From: Balneolaceae bacterium
GTDB lineage: Bacteria > Bacteroidota > Rhodothermia > Balneolales > Balneolaceae
DNA length: 64,000 nt
Assembly (NCBI GenBank): GCA_009711805.1
Contig: VEMX01000003.1
Location: 48,770-112,769 of the forward strand
Direction of reading: 5' to 3'
Each line of letters starts with the position of its first letter. Position 1 is the stretch's first letter. The translations under genes were made by a program, and so were the position numbers. The notes under the pieces were generated by a model. That model saw only the letters and a list, made by a program, of their open reading frames with translations. It searched no databases and had not been told where the DNA came from. Positions 54,466 to 63,297 of the stretch are shown here, piece by piece.

Positions 54466-56619
54466 TCAAAACCCCATCGTAATCTGGTTTGCTTTTCGGA
54501 TCTCCTCATAAAACCGATTTCTCTTTTTGAATAACTTTTCAAAATAATCGATCTGCCGGTCGCGATAATCGTAGATAATGGGTGCCTGATCGGAGCGTGT
54601 AATCCGCCCGATGTATTGAATCAGTTTACCCTTGAAAGCAAACGGATACACCAGGAACAGGCAGTCGAACCGGTCGATATCGATCCCTTCGCCAAAAAAC
54701 TGGCCGGTTGTGAGCACAATCTGGAAATGACCGTCCCGGATCTGTTTCATTTTCGACTGCTGATTTCGTTTGGAATCGTCTCCGCTCACGGCAATGGTTT
54801 CAAAATAATTTTTCAGGTAAAGGTTGAGGACTTCAATGTGAGCTTTTCGTTCGGTGAGCAGTAAAACTTTCTTTTTTTGATCGACAATCTTTCCAAGATC
54901 ATCTACAATCAATTGATTCCGGGAGCTGTCATGTACCAATATTTGCGAGAGCGTTTCATAATCATCGATTTGGTAATCAAACGGAGCCTGAAGATCGGTT
55001 TCCCGTATATTGATCTGAATAGTGGATGATTTATCAACATCAAGATATTCTGAGGGGATTTTCGAAAGAATGTTTCCGATATAGACATAGATCAGATTTT
55101 CGTCATTATTCTTGCGCATGGGTGTGGCCGTCAGCCCATAAAGGTAATAAGAACCGAACCGGGGGATCGTTTCCCGGAATGTCTTGGCCGGAATATGGTG
55201 GCATTCATCCACAATGATTATCCCGAATGAATCCGCAATTTTGGTGCTTACGTCATTTTGTTTCAGGGTTTGAATCATCCCTACTGTGATTTTCCTGCCT
55301 TCCTTTTTATGATCCCCTGAAAATTTGCCGATATTTCTTTCCGGTATTCCTAAAAAAGATTCGATTCGGCTTATCCATTGATCAAAGAGTTGCCTGCGGT
55401 GTACTACAATCAGAGCCGGTTGCTGTTTTCGGGCGATTAGCTCCAGGCCCATGACTGTCTTTCCCGATCCTGGCGGTGCTACAATCACACCGAAGTCCTT
55501 TTTTATTGTCGGTTCGAGGGCTTCTTCCTGCCAGGGATGAAGTTGAATACCCGAATGAAAGGGTACCGGCGTGAGCTTTTTGCGTTGATCCTCAATGTGA
55601 TATGGAAATCCCTGTTTTTTAGAATAAGCGATCAATTCCGGTAAGAATCCCTTGGGTATGGTGATGCTGTCATCCTGTTCTCCGATTAGTTTGAAGTACT
55701 TTTCGGTCTGCCAGGTACTTCGCCCCATCTTCTTTTTCATCAGGTAATCCGAATTGATGAAGTTCAGCTCATCCCGGATGTATTTGGTGATTTCGGGAGA
55801 AAGCCTTTCTCTGTTCAGTCGGACCTGATTACTAATAACGATTTCAAGAATATCACCGGATGAAGAAGATGTTTGAGATGATTTTGAAGAGGAGTGATAA
55901 ATCGAACGGTAGAGTTGATCCAGTTCAGCAACAGACGTCTTCTGAATACTCTCCAGAAAGCTCCACTGATCGTTGAAGACCTCGCCGGTTTTAGGATCAA
56001 TAAAACACGTGTTGCCTTCAGCCATCCGGTTTTTATGGAATGGCAGCGCAATCAGGTTTCCGAATCCTTTGCCTGAATGAGAATCCTGGTTGGGGAACAG
56101 CCGATCAAAACTGGCGTCTTTTTCAAACTCTGAAAGTATGTCTGCGGTTCGAAGAAAATGGAATGCGACTTTCCGGCTTTTCCAGGCAGGGTATGGTTCC
56201 TGGAAAAAGATCCACGCATGGCCTCCGTTGCCGGACCTGGATCGCTCTAAATAAGCGGAAATATTGTTCTCTTTGGACACATGGATGAAACGACGGCTTT
56301 CTTCCATCCAGTTTGTCTTATCAAAATCAGCGGCTATAAACCAAGAGGAATTATTCTTCAGCAGAGGATAAATTCCCACAGTCTCTTTTCCCAACAGATG
56401 ATTTTTTATGACTTGCGGTGTCAGAGGTGCTAACGTTTTATACTTAAAATTCTGAAACGTACCGCCGAACGCTTTGTGCTTTTCATATCGATCCCAATCC
56501 ACATCGTATGCCGGCATGTACCCACTGCGATTCTCCTTTTCCCATCGTTTTGCATATACATCTTCCCGGCCTTTAAAGAGGGATTGGAAGAGGTTGATTT
56601 GTTGGCTGGAAATTGACAT
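54466..56619 (-). CDS. Primase (AEP)-superfamily II helicase, TOTE-type
   Basis: 717 aa from ATG 56619 (MSISSQQINLFQSLFKGRED). N-terminal archaeo-eukaryotic primase-like domain: WFIAADFDKTNWMEESRRF (metal-binding DxD region near residue 97), LERSRSGNGGHAWIFF, NLIALPFHKNRMAEGNTCFI. C-terminal SF2 helicase: Walker A VIVAPPGSGKTVMGLELI, IIVDECHHIPAKTFRE, YGLTATPMRKNNDENL, QYIGRITRSDQAPIIYDYRD. This pairing is the core of TOTE conflict systems, thought to be anti-phage or anti-plasmid. No nuclease domain is fused. Divergent from the Fic gene. Confidence 0.88.
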   Translation of the reverse strand: MSISSQQINLFQSLFKGREDVYAKRWEKENRSGYMPAYDVDWDRYEKHKAFGGTFQNFKYKTLAPLTPQVIKNHLLGKETVGIYPLLKNNSSWFIAADFDKTNWMEESRRFIHVSKENNISAYLERSRSGNGGHAWIFFQEPYPAWKSRKVAFHFLRTADILSEFEKDASFDRLFPNQDSHSGKGFGNLIALPFHKNRMAEGNTCFIDPKTGEVFNDQWSFLESIQKTSVAELDQLYRSIYHSSSKSSQTSSSSGDILEIVISNQVRLNRERLSPEITKYIRDELNFINSDYLMKKKMGRSTWQTEKYFKLIGEQDDSITIPKGFLPELIAYSKKQGFPYHIEDQRKKLTPVPFHSGIQLHPWQEEALEPTIKKDFGVIVAPPGSGKTVMGLELIARKQQPALIVVHRRQLFDQWISRIESFLGIPERNIGKFSGDHKKEGRKITVGMIQTLKQNDVSTKIADSFGIIIVDECHHIPAKTFRETIPRFGSYYLYGLTATPMRKNNDENLIYVYIGNILSKIPSEYLDVDKSSTIQINIRETDLQAPFDYQIDDYETLSQILVHDSSRNQLIVDDLGKIVDQKKKVLLLTERKAHIEVLNLYLKNYFETIAVSGDDSKRNQQSKMKQIRDGHFQIVLTTGQFFGEGIDIDRFDCLFLVYPFAFKGKLIQYIGRITRSDQAPIIYDYRDRQIDYFEKLFKKRNRFYEEIRKANQITMGF

Positions 56620-56820
56620 AAAAATGATTAAGCAGTGGAGATTCAATATCCTTTAACGAACAGGAATCATTCTATTTTAAAGATAGAAAAAGCAAGCTAC
56701 TCAATTTGATAATCAATTAAAGATGTATGCCAGTTTGGACCGGACTGTTTTATTAAGTTTATCTCGTTGTAAATTTTTTTCAACTCAGATCAATTCTTTG
56801 TTCAAACCTTAATCAGATGT

Positions 56821-56961
56821 AAAATAATCGATTTGAAGAAAATAGTGTCAATTATAAACGTTTTTTATAGAATGCAATCAATTTTTACGATATTGATATC
56901 AATATAATTGGTAATCGATATCTATAAATAATGCCCAAAAATAATCGATTTGAAGAAAATA
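56821..56961 (+). repeat. 24-bp direct repeat before and inside fic start
   Basis: Positions 56821-56844 and 56938-56961 are identical over 24 bp (begins AAAATAATCGATTTGAAG). The second copy codes NNRFEENI of the Fic protein. The first is preceded by ATG-TAA (56818), i.e. a copy of the gene start with an immediate stop. A partial 5' duplication of the gene is the simplest reading. Confidence 0.85.
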
Positions 56962-58508
56962 TAACCGTTTTCAGGAAATACACCCTCCCCGAAACCGGTA
57001 TGAAGCTGGCCGGATATAGTGCTTTAATACATCACTATGATTTAGAAGTACCTTTGCCGGAATCTATTTCGGCGATAAGTGAAAAACACAGAAGTTATAA
57101 AGAAGGGAAATGGCAAGTATTTAAAACTGTACAGGAACCAGATCTAACTCTGCTTGGTCACCTGATATTTGCGTTTCGATATGAAGGAGTTGATCTGCTG
57201 ATCCTGAAAAAACTCTTTAAAACTGTTGACAAAAATGAAGTTGAGGCAATCGTAAAAGACCAACCGACCGGCAAAAACAGCCGGCGAATATGGTTTTTTT
57301 ATGAATGGTTGACGGATGATAAGCTTGATGTAGAAGATGCTCAATCCGGTAACTATGTCGAGGCTCTTGATCCCAACTTACAGTATCCCGGCCCAAAACA
57401 AAGATCCCAACGCCATCGCGTCTGGAATAATTTGCCGGGAAACAGGGATTTCTGCCCACTAATATGCCGCACTGAAGAACTGGAACGTTTTAGTGCGAAT
57501 GAGCTTGAAAAAAAAGTGAAGGATACAATAGGAAAGGTACATCCGGATCTATTATCACGAGCTGCAGCTTTTCTATTGCTAAAAGACTCTAAAGCTTCTT
57601 ATGCCATTGAAGGAGAGACACCACCAGAAAACCGGGCAGAACGCTGGGGGGTGACAATCGGTCAGGCCGGACAAAAAAAACTGAATCAAGATGAATTGTT
57701 ACGGCTCCAGGAGATTGTTATTGAAGACAGGCGATTTGTGAAAATGGGCTGGCGAAAAGAGGGAGGATTTGTCGGTGTGCATAACCGGGTAGACGGCAAA
57801 CCCGTCCCTGATCATATATCTGCCAGATGGCAAGATATACCACAGCTCATAGAAGGCTTGATAAAGGCCAACAAGTCACTCATTGACAGTGAATACGATC
57901 CTGTATTGGCTGCTACACATATTGCATTTGGGTTTGTATTCATTCATCCTTATTCGGATGGCAATGGCCGTGTACATCGATACATCATTCATCATGTGTT
58001 GGCCAGGAAAGGATTTTCACCTAAGGGACTCATCTTTCCGGTGTCAGCTATCATTCTTGACCGAATTGATGATTACAGAAAAGTATTGGAATCGTACTCT
58101 AAACCACGCCTTGACTTCATAGATTGGAAGGCAACTCCGGATGGCAATGTCGAGGTGTTAAACGATACTATCGATTTGTACCGCTATTTTGATGCAACGC
58201 AACAAGCAGAGTTCCTCTATGAGTGTGTAGAGGAAACGGTTCTCAAAACACTGCCGGAAGAAGTGCAGTACCTTGAGTGTCATGATAAAATAAGAAAATT
58301 CATCCAGGAGAATTTTGATATGCCGGATAAGGATATGGAAAATTTGATCGGGTTTTTGCGTCAAGGGGATGGCAAATTATCAAACCGAGCTCGCAACAAA
58401 GAATTTAAAGCTTTAACAAAGAATGAAGTGGCTATGTTGGAGACTAAATACCAGGAAATTTTTTCAGAGAAGAATGAAACTGATAACCCACAATCGATTC
58501 TTTTTTAG
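56931..58508 (+). CDS. Fic-family AMPylase-like protein
   Basis: 525 aa, a long Fic form. Catalytic loop HPYSDGNGRVHR (339-350), matching HPFx(D/E)GNGRxxR with Tyr for Phe. An inhibitory helix motif (S/T)xxxE(G/N) is present upstream as SYAIEG (223-228), so it is a self-inhibited class II type. N-terminal ~200 residues are an unassigned domain; C-terminal ~100 residues (after 430) are helical. Such proteins transfer AMP or other nucleotides to target proteins. Divergent from the primase-helicase with 311 bp between. Confidence 0.9.
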   Translation: MPKNNRFEENITVFRKYTLPETGMKLAGYSALIHHYDLEVPLPESISAISEKHRSYKEGKWQVFKTVQEPDLTLLGHLIFAFRYEGVDLLILKKLFKTVDKNEVEAIVKDQPTGKNSRRIWFFYEWLTDDKLDVEDAQSGNYVEALDPNLQYPGPKQRSQRHRVWNNLPGNRDFCPLICRTEELERFSANELEKKVKDTIGKVHPDLLSRAAAFLLLKDSKASYAIEGETPPENRAERWGVTIGQAGQKKLNQDELLRLQEIVIEDRRFVKMGWRKEGGFVGVHNRVDGKPVPDHISARWQDIPQLIEGLIKANKSLIDSEYDPVLAATHIAFGFVFIHPYSDGNGRVHRYIIHHVLARKGFSPKGLIFPVSAIILDRIDDYRKVLESYSKPRLDFIDWKATPDGNVEVLNDTIDLYRYFDATQQAEFLYECVEETVLKTLPEEVQYLECHDKIRKFIQENFDMPDKDMENLIGFLRQGDGKLSNRARNKEFKALTKNEVAMLETKYQEIFSEKNETDNPQSILF

Positions 58509-58540
58509 ATATTGTATCTGTCACTATTTGATTAAAAGTC

Positions 58541-59095
58541 ATGGTACGAGAGGCTTTAATGGAGAAGCCTATAAATGAAAAAGCCTTGGTCTATCAATTT
58601 CTGATTGTTTTTAATCTACCCAAATGGGTTGATAAATATATAGTTCAATTGAAAGAGGAGTTTGCTGATGAATTCGGATCATTTCCTTCAAGAGAATCTA
58701 AACCACATATAACCATTGCACAATTTACTTACTGGATTCAAGATCAGGATACTATTCTCTTATTGTTACAAAATGATCTCTATCGATTTAAACCACTACA
58801 GATTCATCTCAATGGATATGACAGCTTTTCATGGAATAATAAAGTCATTTACATTCATGTTGACCAATCTGAAGATCTGCAAAGATTAAGAGCTCCATTC
58901 AATCACATTAAACAGCTCTATAATTATAAAGCCGAAGATTTTTTCATTGTTAAGAACCCCCACGTAACAATTGCCAGGGGTCTTCAGGAGGATGTATTTG
59001 AAAAAGCAAAAAAAGTCTACTTGCCCCGGCAATACCGAAGTTCATTTATAAAGAGTAAACTGAAAGTGTTGAGAAGAGAAGTTATCGATGAGTAA
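58541..59095 (+). CDS. 2H phosphoesterase/2'-5' RNA ligase superfamily protein
   Basis: 184 aa. Two HxTx catalytic motifs: KPHITIAQFTYWIQ (about residues 52-65) and NPHVTIARGLQED (about 143-155), the defining pair of LigT-like 2H proteins. Substrate unknown: RNA 2',3'-cyclic phosphate or a cyclic nucleotide are family possibilities. An in-frame ATG at 58559 (MEKPINEKALVYQF) may be the true start. 32 bp after fic, same strand, so probably co-transcribed. Confidence 0.85.
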   Translation: MVREALMEKPINEKALVYQFLIVFNLPKWVDKYIVQLKEEFADEFGSFPSRESKPHITIAQFTYWIQDQDTILLLLQNDLYRFKPLQIHLNGYDSFSWNNKVIYIHVDQSEDLQRLRAPFNHIKQLYNYKAEDFFIVKNPHVTIARGLQEDVFEKAKKVYLPRQYRSSFIKSKLKVLRREVIDE

Positions 59096-59162
59096 ACTTT
59101 TGGAAACTATGAAGAAGTTTGCGATTTGGTATTAGGTGGGATATGGAAAAGTGCCTGCCCAA

Positions 59163-59561
59163 CTACACTAAAGCTACGTAGGACAAGCACTCCGTAGATT
59201 TTGCTGTTATGCTTACATCCGATATAACCACCGTTACTCCCTGGCTTCGGGCAAAATCAAGCATAGCATCCATTAGCATTCCTGCTATCCCCTTTCGTTG
59301 ATGATCTTTGTGTACATATAACAGATCCAGGTAGCCATCTTCTGAGATAGAACCAAAGCCAGCCACCTCCCCTTTTTCTTCAGCAACCAGAAAGTGCTGT
59401 TCCCTGATCCGGTTGACCCACCGTTCCGTGTTTTCTGCTCCCTGGCACCAAACCAGCAGCTGTTTTTCTGTGTAGTCATCCGAACAAACACTGTTTATGG
59501 TCTCCTTAAAGAGAGCCGTTATAGCCGGTAGGTCATCGATATTAGCCGGGCGTAGCTTCAT
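59163..59561 (-). CDS. GNAT-family acetyltransferase, C-terminally shortened
   Basis: 132 aa. GNAT fold visible in LRPANIDDLPAITALFKETI, EEKGEVAGFGSISEDGYLDL and LYVHKDHQRKGIAGMLMDAM (the acetyl-CoA R/QxxGxG/A loop). Near the end SDVSITAKSTECLSYVALV replaces the usual ITAKPFFEKxGF region and then stops, about 15-20 residues short of family length, so the last strands are missing. It may be a decayed gene. Confidence 0.75.
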   Translation of the reverse strand: MKLRPANIDDLPAITALFKETINSVCSDDYTEKQLLVWCQGAENTERWVNRIREQHFLVAEEKGEVAGFGSISEDGYLDLLYVHKDHQRKGIAGMLMDAMLDFARSQGVTVVISDVSITAKSTECLSYVALV

Positions 59562-59629
59562 TTGTCTGGGAATAAAAAATCACTCTTTTCTTTCCGAAGG
59601 GAATAAATGTATTACAATTTGTGGAAAGG

Positions 59630-59656
59630 TGTCACAGAAAAGAAAGCTATATCGTC
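59630..59656 (+). promoter_or_regulatory. ECF41 sigma-factor promoter
   Basis: TGTCACA (59630-59636), 16-nt spacer, CGTC (59653-59656). This is the published-type ECF41 target (TGTCACA-N16-CGTC, from memory). It lies 47 nt before the decarboxylase ATG, upstream of the ECF41 gene itself, giving autoregulation. Confidence 0.8.
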
Positions 59657-59702
59657 TATTGAGTACAACCACACCTTTAGAACTCAATATTTCAATTGCA
59701 TT

Positions 59703-60281
59703 ATGAACGCCCTTCAAACAAAACCCACCAATACAACCAACACACCCCGTTTAACACCTATTGAGCAGCCATCCGGTCTAAAGCTTAAACTTGCCTATTA
59801 CTTTACCAAGAGCAAACTTGGCAAGACCATCACCCCGCTCAAAGTTACCTATGCAAGAGTTCCGGCAGCGCTCTCAATTGTTCAGGCTTTCCAGAAAACC
59901 ACAAACGCATTAACCCTGGATCCCGAACTCGCTTTAATCATTAAAAGTTTTGTGGCTACCCAAAACGGCTGCTCTTTCTGTATTGATATTGCCAAAGCCG
60001 AAGCTTATGAAAAAGAGTTTATGACTGAACGGTATGATGAACTCATGAATTTCGAAACCAGCAATCAGTTCTCCGACAAAGAAAAAGCAGCGCTTTCATA
60101 TGTCAGTGAAGTAAACACCACCAAAAATGCGACTAACGATACTTTCAATCGTTTAAAGAAATATTTTACGGATGAACAGATTGTGGAAATAACCATTTTA
60201 AACGCTATGGAAAATTACTATAACTATGTGAATATTCCGCTGGGCATTGAATCGGATGACCTGTGCTCCATCGCACAATAA
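59703..60281 (+). CDS. Carboxymuconolactone decarboxylase/AhpD-like protein
   Basis: 192 aa from ATG 59703 (MNALQTKPTNTTNTPRLTPI); an in-frame start at 59607 would lie upstream of the promoter at 59630 and is rejected. AhpD-like core with the redox-type pair in ATQNGCSFCIDIAKAEAYEK. Genes of this class are the standard partner (COE group) of ECF41 sigma factors, likely a redox or stress enzyme. Ends 13 bp before the sigma gene. Confidence 0.88.
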   Translation: MNALQTKPTNTTNTPRLTPIEQPSGLKLKLAYYFTKSKLGKTITPLKVTYARVPAALSIVQAFQKTTNALTLDPELALIIKSFVATQNGCSFCIDIAKAEAYEKEFMTERYDELMNFETSNQFSDKEKAALSYVSEVNTTKNATNDTFNRLKKYFTDEQIVEITILNAMENYYNYVNIPLGIESDDLCSIAQ

Positions 60282-60294
60282 TAAAATACTACTT

Positions 60295-61158
60295 ATGAGC
60301 CGCAAAGAAGCACTTAAAGAATTTGAGAGACACCGATCTGACTTATTTGGGTTGGCTTATAGTATGCTCGGAAGTGTTGCTGTATCCAACGATATTATCC
60401 AGGAAGCATATATTCGCTGGCATAATACCGAAACCGATGACATACGCTCTCCTAAAGCCTACCTTCATACTATTGTAAGCCGGTTGTGCCTTGATGAATT
60501 GAAATCGGCCCGAAACAACAGGGAAACCTATGTTGGTCCCTGGTTGCCGGAACCACTGGTAACTACTTCTGATGCACAGCAACGGCTGGAAGTATCGGAA
60601 CTCATCTCCACTGCTTTTTTGGTGATGCTGGAATCGCTCTCCCCTGTAGAGCGGGCGGTGTACCTGCTCCGGGAGCTTTTTGGATATGAGTATGCCGAAA
60701 TTTCGGACATCATCAACAAATCGGAAGCCAATTGTCGAAAAATAGCACAACGTGCCCGGGAGTATGTAAAGCTCCAGCGACCCCGTTTTTCTCCGGATAA
60801 AGAGAAACAACACGAACTCCTCCAATCTTTCAAAAAAGCCATAGCCAGGGGAGATGTTGACCAGTTGAAAGAGTTACTGGCCGAAGAAGCCGTTTTGTAT
60901 TCGGATGGAGGAGGTAAACGGACAGCTGCCCGCAAACCTATTTATGGAGACGATAAAATCAGCCGGTTCATTATGGGTATTGCCAGCAAAGAACGGGGCA
61001 ATTTCGACATATCACCCAAAATAATTAACAATCTGCCGGGCTTTTCTGTATCGGTGAATGATGAACTACACGGTATTTGGTCTTTTCATATTCATGAGGG
61101 TAAGATTTCGAATATCTATGTTGTACTGAACCCGGATAAGCTCCGGCATCTTGATTAA
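60295..61158 (+). CDS. ECF41-type sigma factor with C-terminal SnoaL-like domain
   Basis: 287 aa from ATG 60295 (MSRKEALKEFERHRSDLFGL). Sigma-70 region 2 about residues 8-75, sigma4 about 110-165 (LSPVERAVYLLRELFGYEYA), with the ECF41 hallmarks: WLPEPL in the linker, YSDGGGKRTAARKP, and NPDKL at the C-terminus. The SnoaL-like domain (about 175-285) works as built-in on/off control instead of an anti-sigma factor. Co-transcribed with the decarboxylase. Confidence 0.93.
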   Translation: MSRKEALKEFERHRSDLFGLAYSMLGSVAVSNDIIQEAYIRWHNTETDDIRSPKAYLHTIVSRLCLDELKSARNNRETYVGPWLPEPLVTTSDAQQRLEVSELISTAFLVMLESLSPVERAVYLLRELFGYEYAEISDIINKSEANCRKIAQRAREYVKLQRPRFSPDKEKQHELLQSFKKAIARGDVDQLKELLAEEAVLYSDGGGKRTAARKPIYGDDKISRFIMGIASKERGNFDISPKIINNLPGFSVSVNDELHGIWSFHIHEGKISNIYVVLNPDKLRHLD

Positions 61159-61178
61159 ACTGTGCGATAAAAGAACCG

Positions 61179-61197
61179 GATAAATGAATGATTTATC
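61179..61197 (+). terminator. Possible terminator after ECF41 gene
   Basis: GATAAAT-GAATG-ATTTATC, 7-bp perfect stem with 5-nt loop, followed by TATTTATAT. AT-rich and weak; listed because it is 20 bp past the stop and no other terminator is seen. Confidence 0.35.
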
Positions 61198-61255
61198 TAT
61201 TTATATCCAAATACATTCGGAAAAGATTAGAAAAATACGAGACCTATTCAATTTT

Positions 61256-63295
61256 TTAAACCTTAAGACCATTTTTCTTAACAAGAACATGCAAATCTAC
61301 CGGTAATTGCTTATTCCACATCTCAAAATATGTCCCTTTTTCCGAAAAAAGCTTTTCATGATTCCCTTCCTCAATTAGCTTCCCTTTTTCTAAGACACAA
61401 ATTTTGTCCGCTTTAAGTATAGTACTAAGCCTATGTGCAATTAGAATAATGGTCTTTCCTTCTTTTATAAGTTCTTCTACAGTTCTTTGAATGTAATTCT
61501 CTGAGGTTGAATCCAAAGAAGAAGTTGCCTCATCCAGAATTAATATTTCAGGATCCTTGTACAAAGCTCTTGCAATAGCAATTTTTTGTTTTTGCCCTCC
61601 TGATAATGAAGCACCATTTTCTCCTAAATAAGTATTAAAACTATTTGGTAGTTCTTCAATAAAATCAAGAATATTCAATTTTTTACATATCTCAATTATC
61701 TTTTCCATATTTGGTTCTAGCTCACCAATAGCAATATTTGAGGTGACATTACCATCAAAAAGATCAATGTTCTGGGGAACCACACTTATATTTTTTCTTA
61801 AACTTGTATTGCTCACATAATCGAGGTTTATATCTCCAATTAAAACTTGACCGTCTTTAATAGGATATAATTTTAATAAAATATTAATCAGCGTTGTTTT
61901 ACCAGAACCACTCTCACCTACAAAAGCCGTGATTTTTCCTTTGGGTATCACAACACTAAAATCTTCGAATACAGTTACACGTGATCCATATCTAAAGTCG
62001 ATATTTTTAAATTTTATGGCTCCAATATTTTCTGGATTTATATCTATTTCTTGCCCTTCTTTTTCCTTTTCAAGGTCCATAATTTCAAATAAACGGTCTC
62101 CTGCAATCAGAGCATCTTGTATCTGTACATTCATCCCTACTAATTTACCTATCGGCCCAGTAAAATAACCTACCAGTGCATAAAACGACAATAATTCTCC
62201 CGGTGTAATAGACTGATGCAAAACATAATACCCCCCAACCCAAAGTAATATGATGGTAAAAATCCGGGAAAAAAACTGGGTTGAATTGCCAGAAAAAATT
62301 GAATTTAACCCCGAACGATAAATATGTTTTAGCAACCCTATAAAACGGGTTTCCGTTTTCATATTAGCGAAATATTCCAACCCGAATTGTTTGATAGTAG
62401 AAGCTGAATTTATTGACTCTACTAAATGAGATTCAAGATTGGCAGCGCTTTCCATAACTTTACGCTGTGTTTTCTTATTTATATGATTGGTAATCAAATA
62501 AATAATGCTATAAACGGGAATAATTAGAAGCATTACCAAGCCCAGCTTCCAGTAATATGTAAACATTAGACCAAATGAAAAGAGTACGGTCAATACACTC
62601 ACCGCAAGATTAATAGATACATCATTAATAAAGGCCCGAATTTTAACAGCATCTCCAACCCTTGAAATGATTTCTCCCGTTCGCATGGTATCAAAAAATC
62701 TTTGGGGAAGACGTATCAAATGTTTGTAATACCCCAATATTAGTCTTGCATCCATCAGTTGCCCGGTTTTTAGCACAAACAAGCTTCTAATCACACCAAT
62801 GAAAATTTGAAATATGAGTAAGACGATCATACCCAAACTTAACAGATTCAATAAATTCATATTCCCCCCCGTGAGTACATGATCGATAATCAACTGTACA
62901 TAAATAGCTGTTGACAAGCCAATAATGGTATAAATCAATGCTCCAAAAAAAGCCTGAAGTAATACCCATTTATGTGGCTTCATTAGAAACCATAATCGGC
63001 TCATGATGGAGGCTTTTTCATCAGCAGGAGTAAATTCTTCCGAAGGCAAGAGCAAAATAAGCACGCCTGTCCATTGTTTTTCAAAATCCGAACGCTCAAT
63101 CTTATGCAGTTCCCCATCCATTGGATCCATTACTTCAACATGTTTTTGGGTCACTTTATAAATTACCACAAAATGATGCAGTACTTCTTTTACCACCACA
63201 TGGGCAATAACTGGTAATGGAATCTGGGTAAGACTGTCCAACTCACCTTTTACTCCCTTGGCTTCGAGTCCTAATTTCTCTGCAGCTTCAGTCAT
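61256..63295 (-). CDS. ABC exporter with partial C39 peptidase domain
   Basis: 679 aa. N-terminal ~95 residues are the second half of a C39 peptidase domain: TEAAEKLGLEAKGVKG, catalytic His in HHFVVIYKV and Asp in VMDPMDG; the half with the catalytic Cys is missing, and residues encoded just before the ATG (KKGTNVLG) still look like C39. Six-helix ABC membrane domain about 115-390, then ATPase with Walker A VGESGSGKTTLINILLKLY, signature LSGGQKQKIAIARAL, Walker B ILILDEATSSLDS and IILIAHRLSTI. Without Cys it could work only as a non-cleaving, HlyB-like exporter. Confidence 0.85.
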   Translation of the reverse strand: MTEAAEKLGLEAKGVKGELDSLTQIPLPVIAHVVVKEVLHHFVVIYKVTQKHVEVMDPMDGELHKIERSDFEKQWTGVLILLLPSEEFTPADEKASIMSRLWFLMKPHKWVLLQAFFGALIYTIIGLSTAIYVQLIIDHVLTGGNMNLLNLLSLGMIVLLIFQIFIGVIRSLFVLKTGQLMDARLILGYYKHLIRLPQRFFDTMRTGEIISRVGDAVKIRAFINDVSINLAVSVLTVLFSFGLMFTYYWKLGLVMLLIIPVYSIIYLITNHINKKTQRKVMESAANLESHLVESINSASTIKQFGLEYFANMKTETRFIGLLKHIYRSGLNSIFSGNSTQFFSRIFTIILLWVGGYYVLHQSITPGELLSFYALVGYFTGPIGKLVGMNVQIQDALIAGDRLFEIMDLEKEKEGQEIDINPENIGAIKFKNIDFRYGSRVTVFEDFSVVIPKGKITAFVGESGSGKTTLINILLKLYPIKDGQVLIGDINLDYVSNTSLRKNISVVPQNIDLFDGNVTSNIAIGELEPNMEKIIEICKKLNILDFIEELPNSFNTYLGENGASLSGGQKQKIAIARALYKDPEILILDEATSSLDSTSENYIQRTVEELIKEGKTIILIAHRLSTILKADKICVLEKGKLIEEGNHEKLFSEKGTYFEMWNKQLPVDLHVLVKKNGLKV

Positions 63296-63297
63296 TC

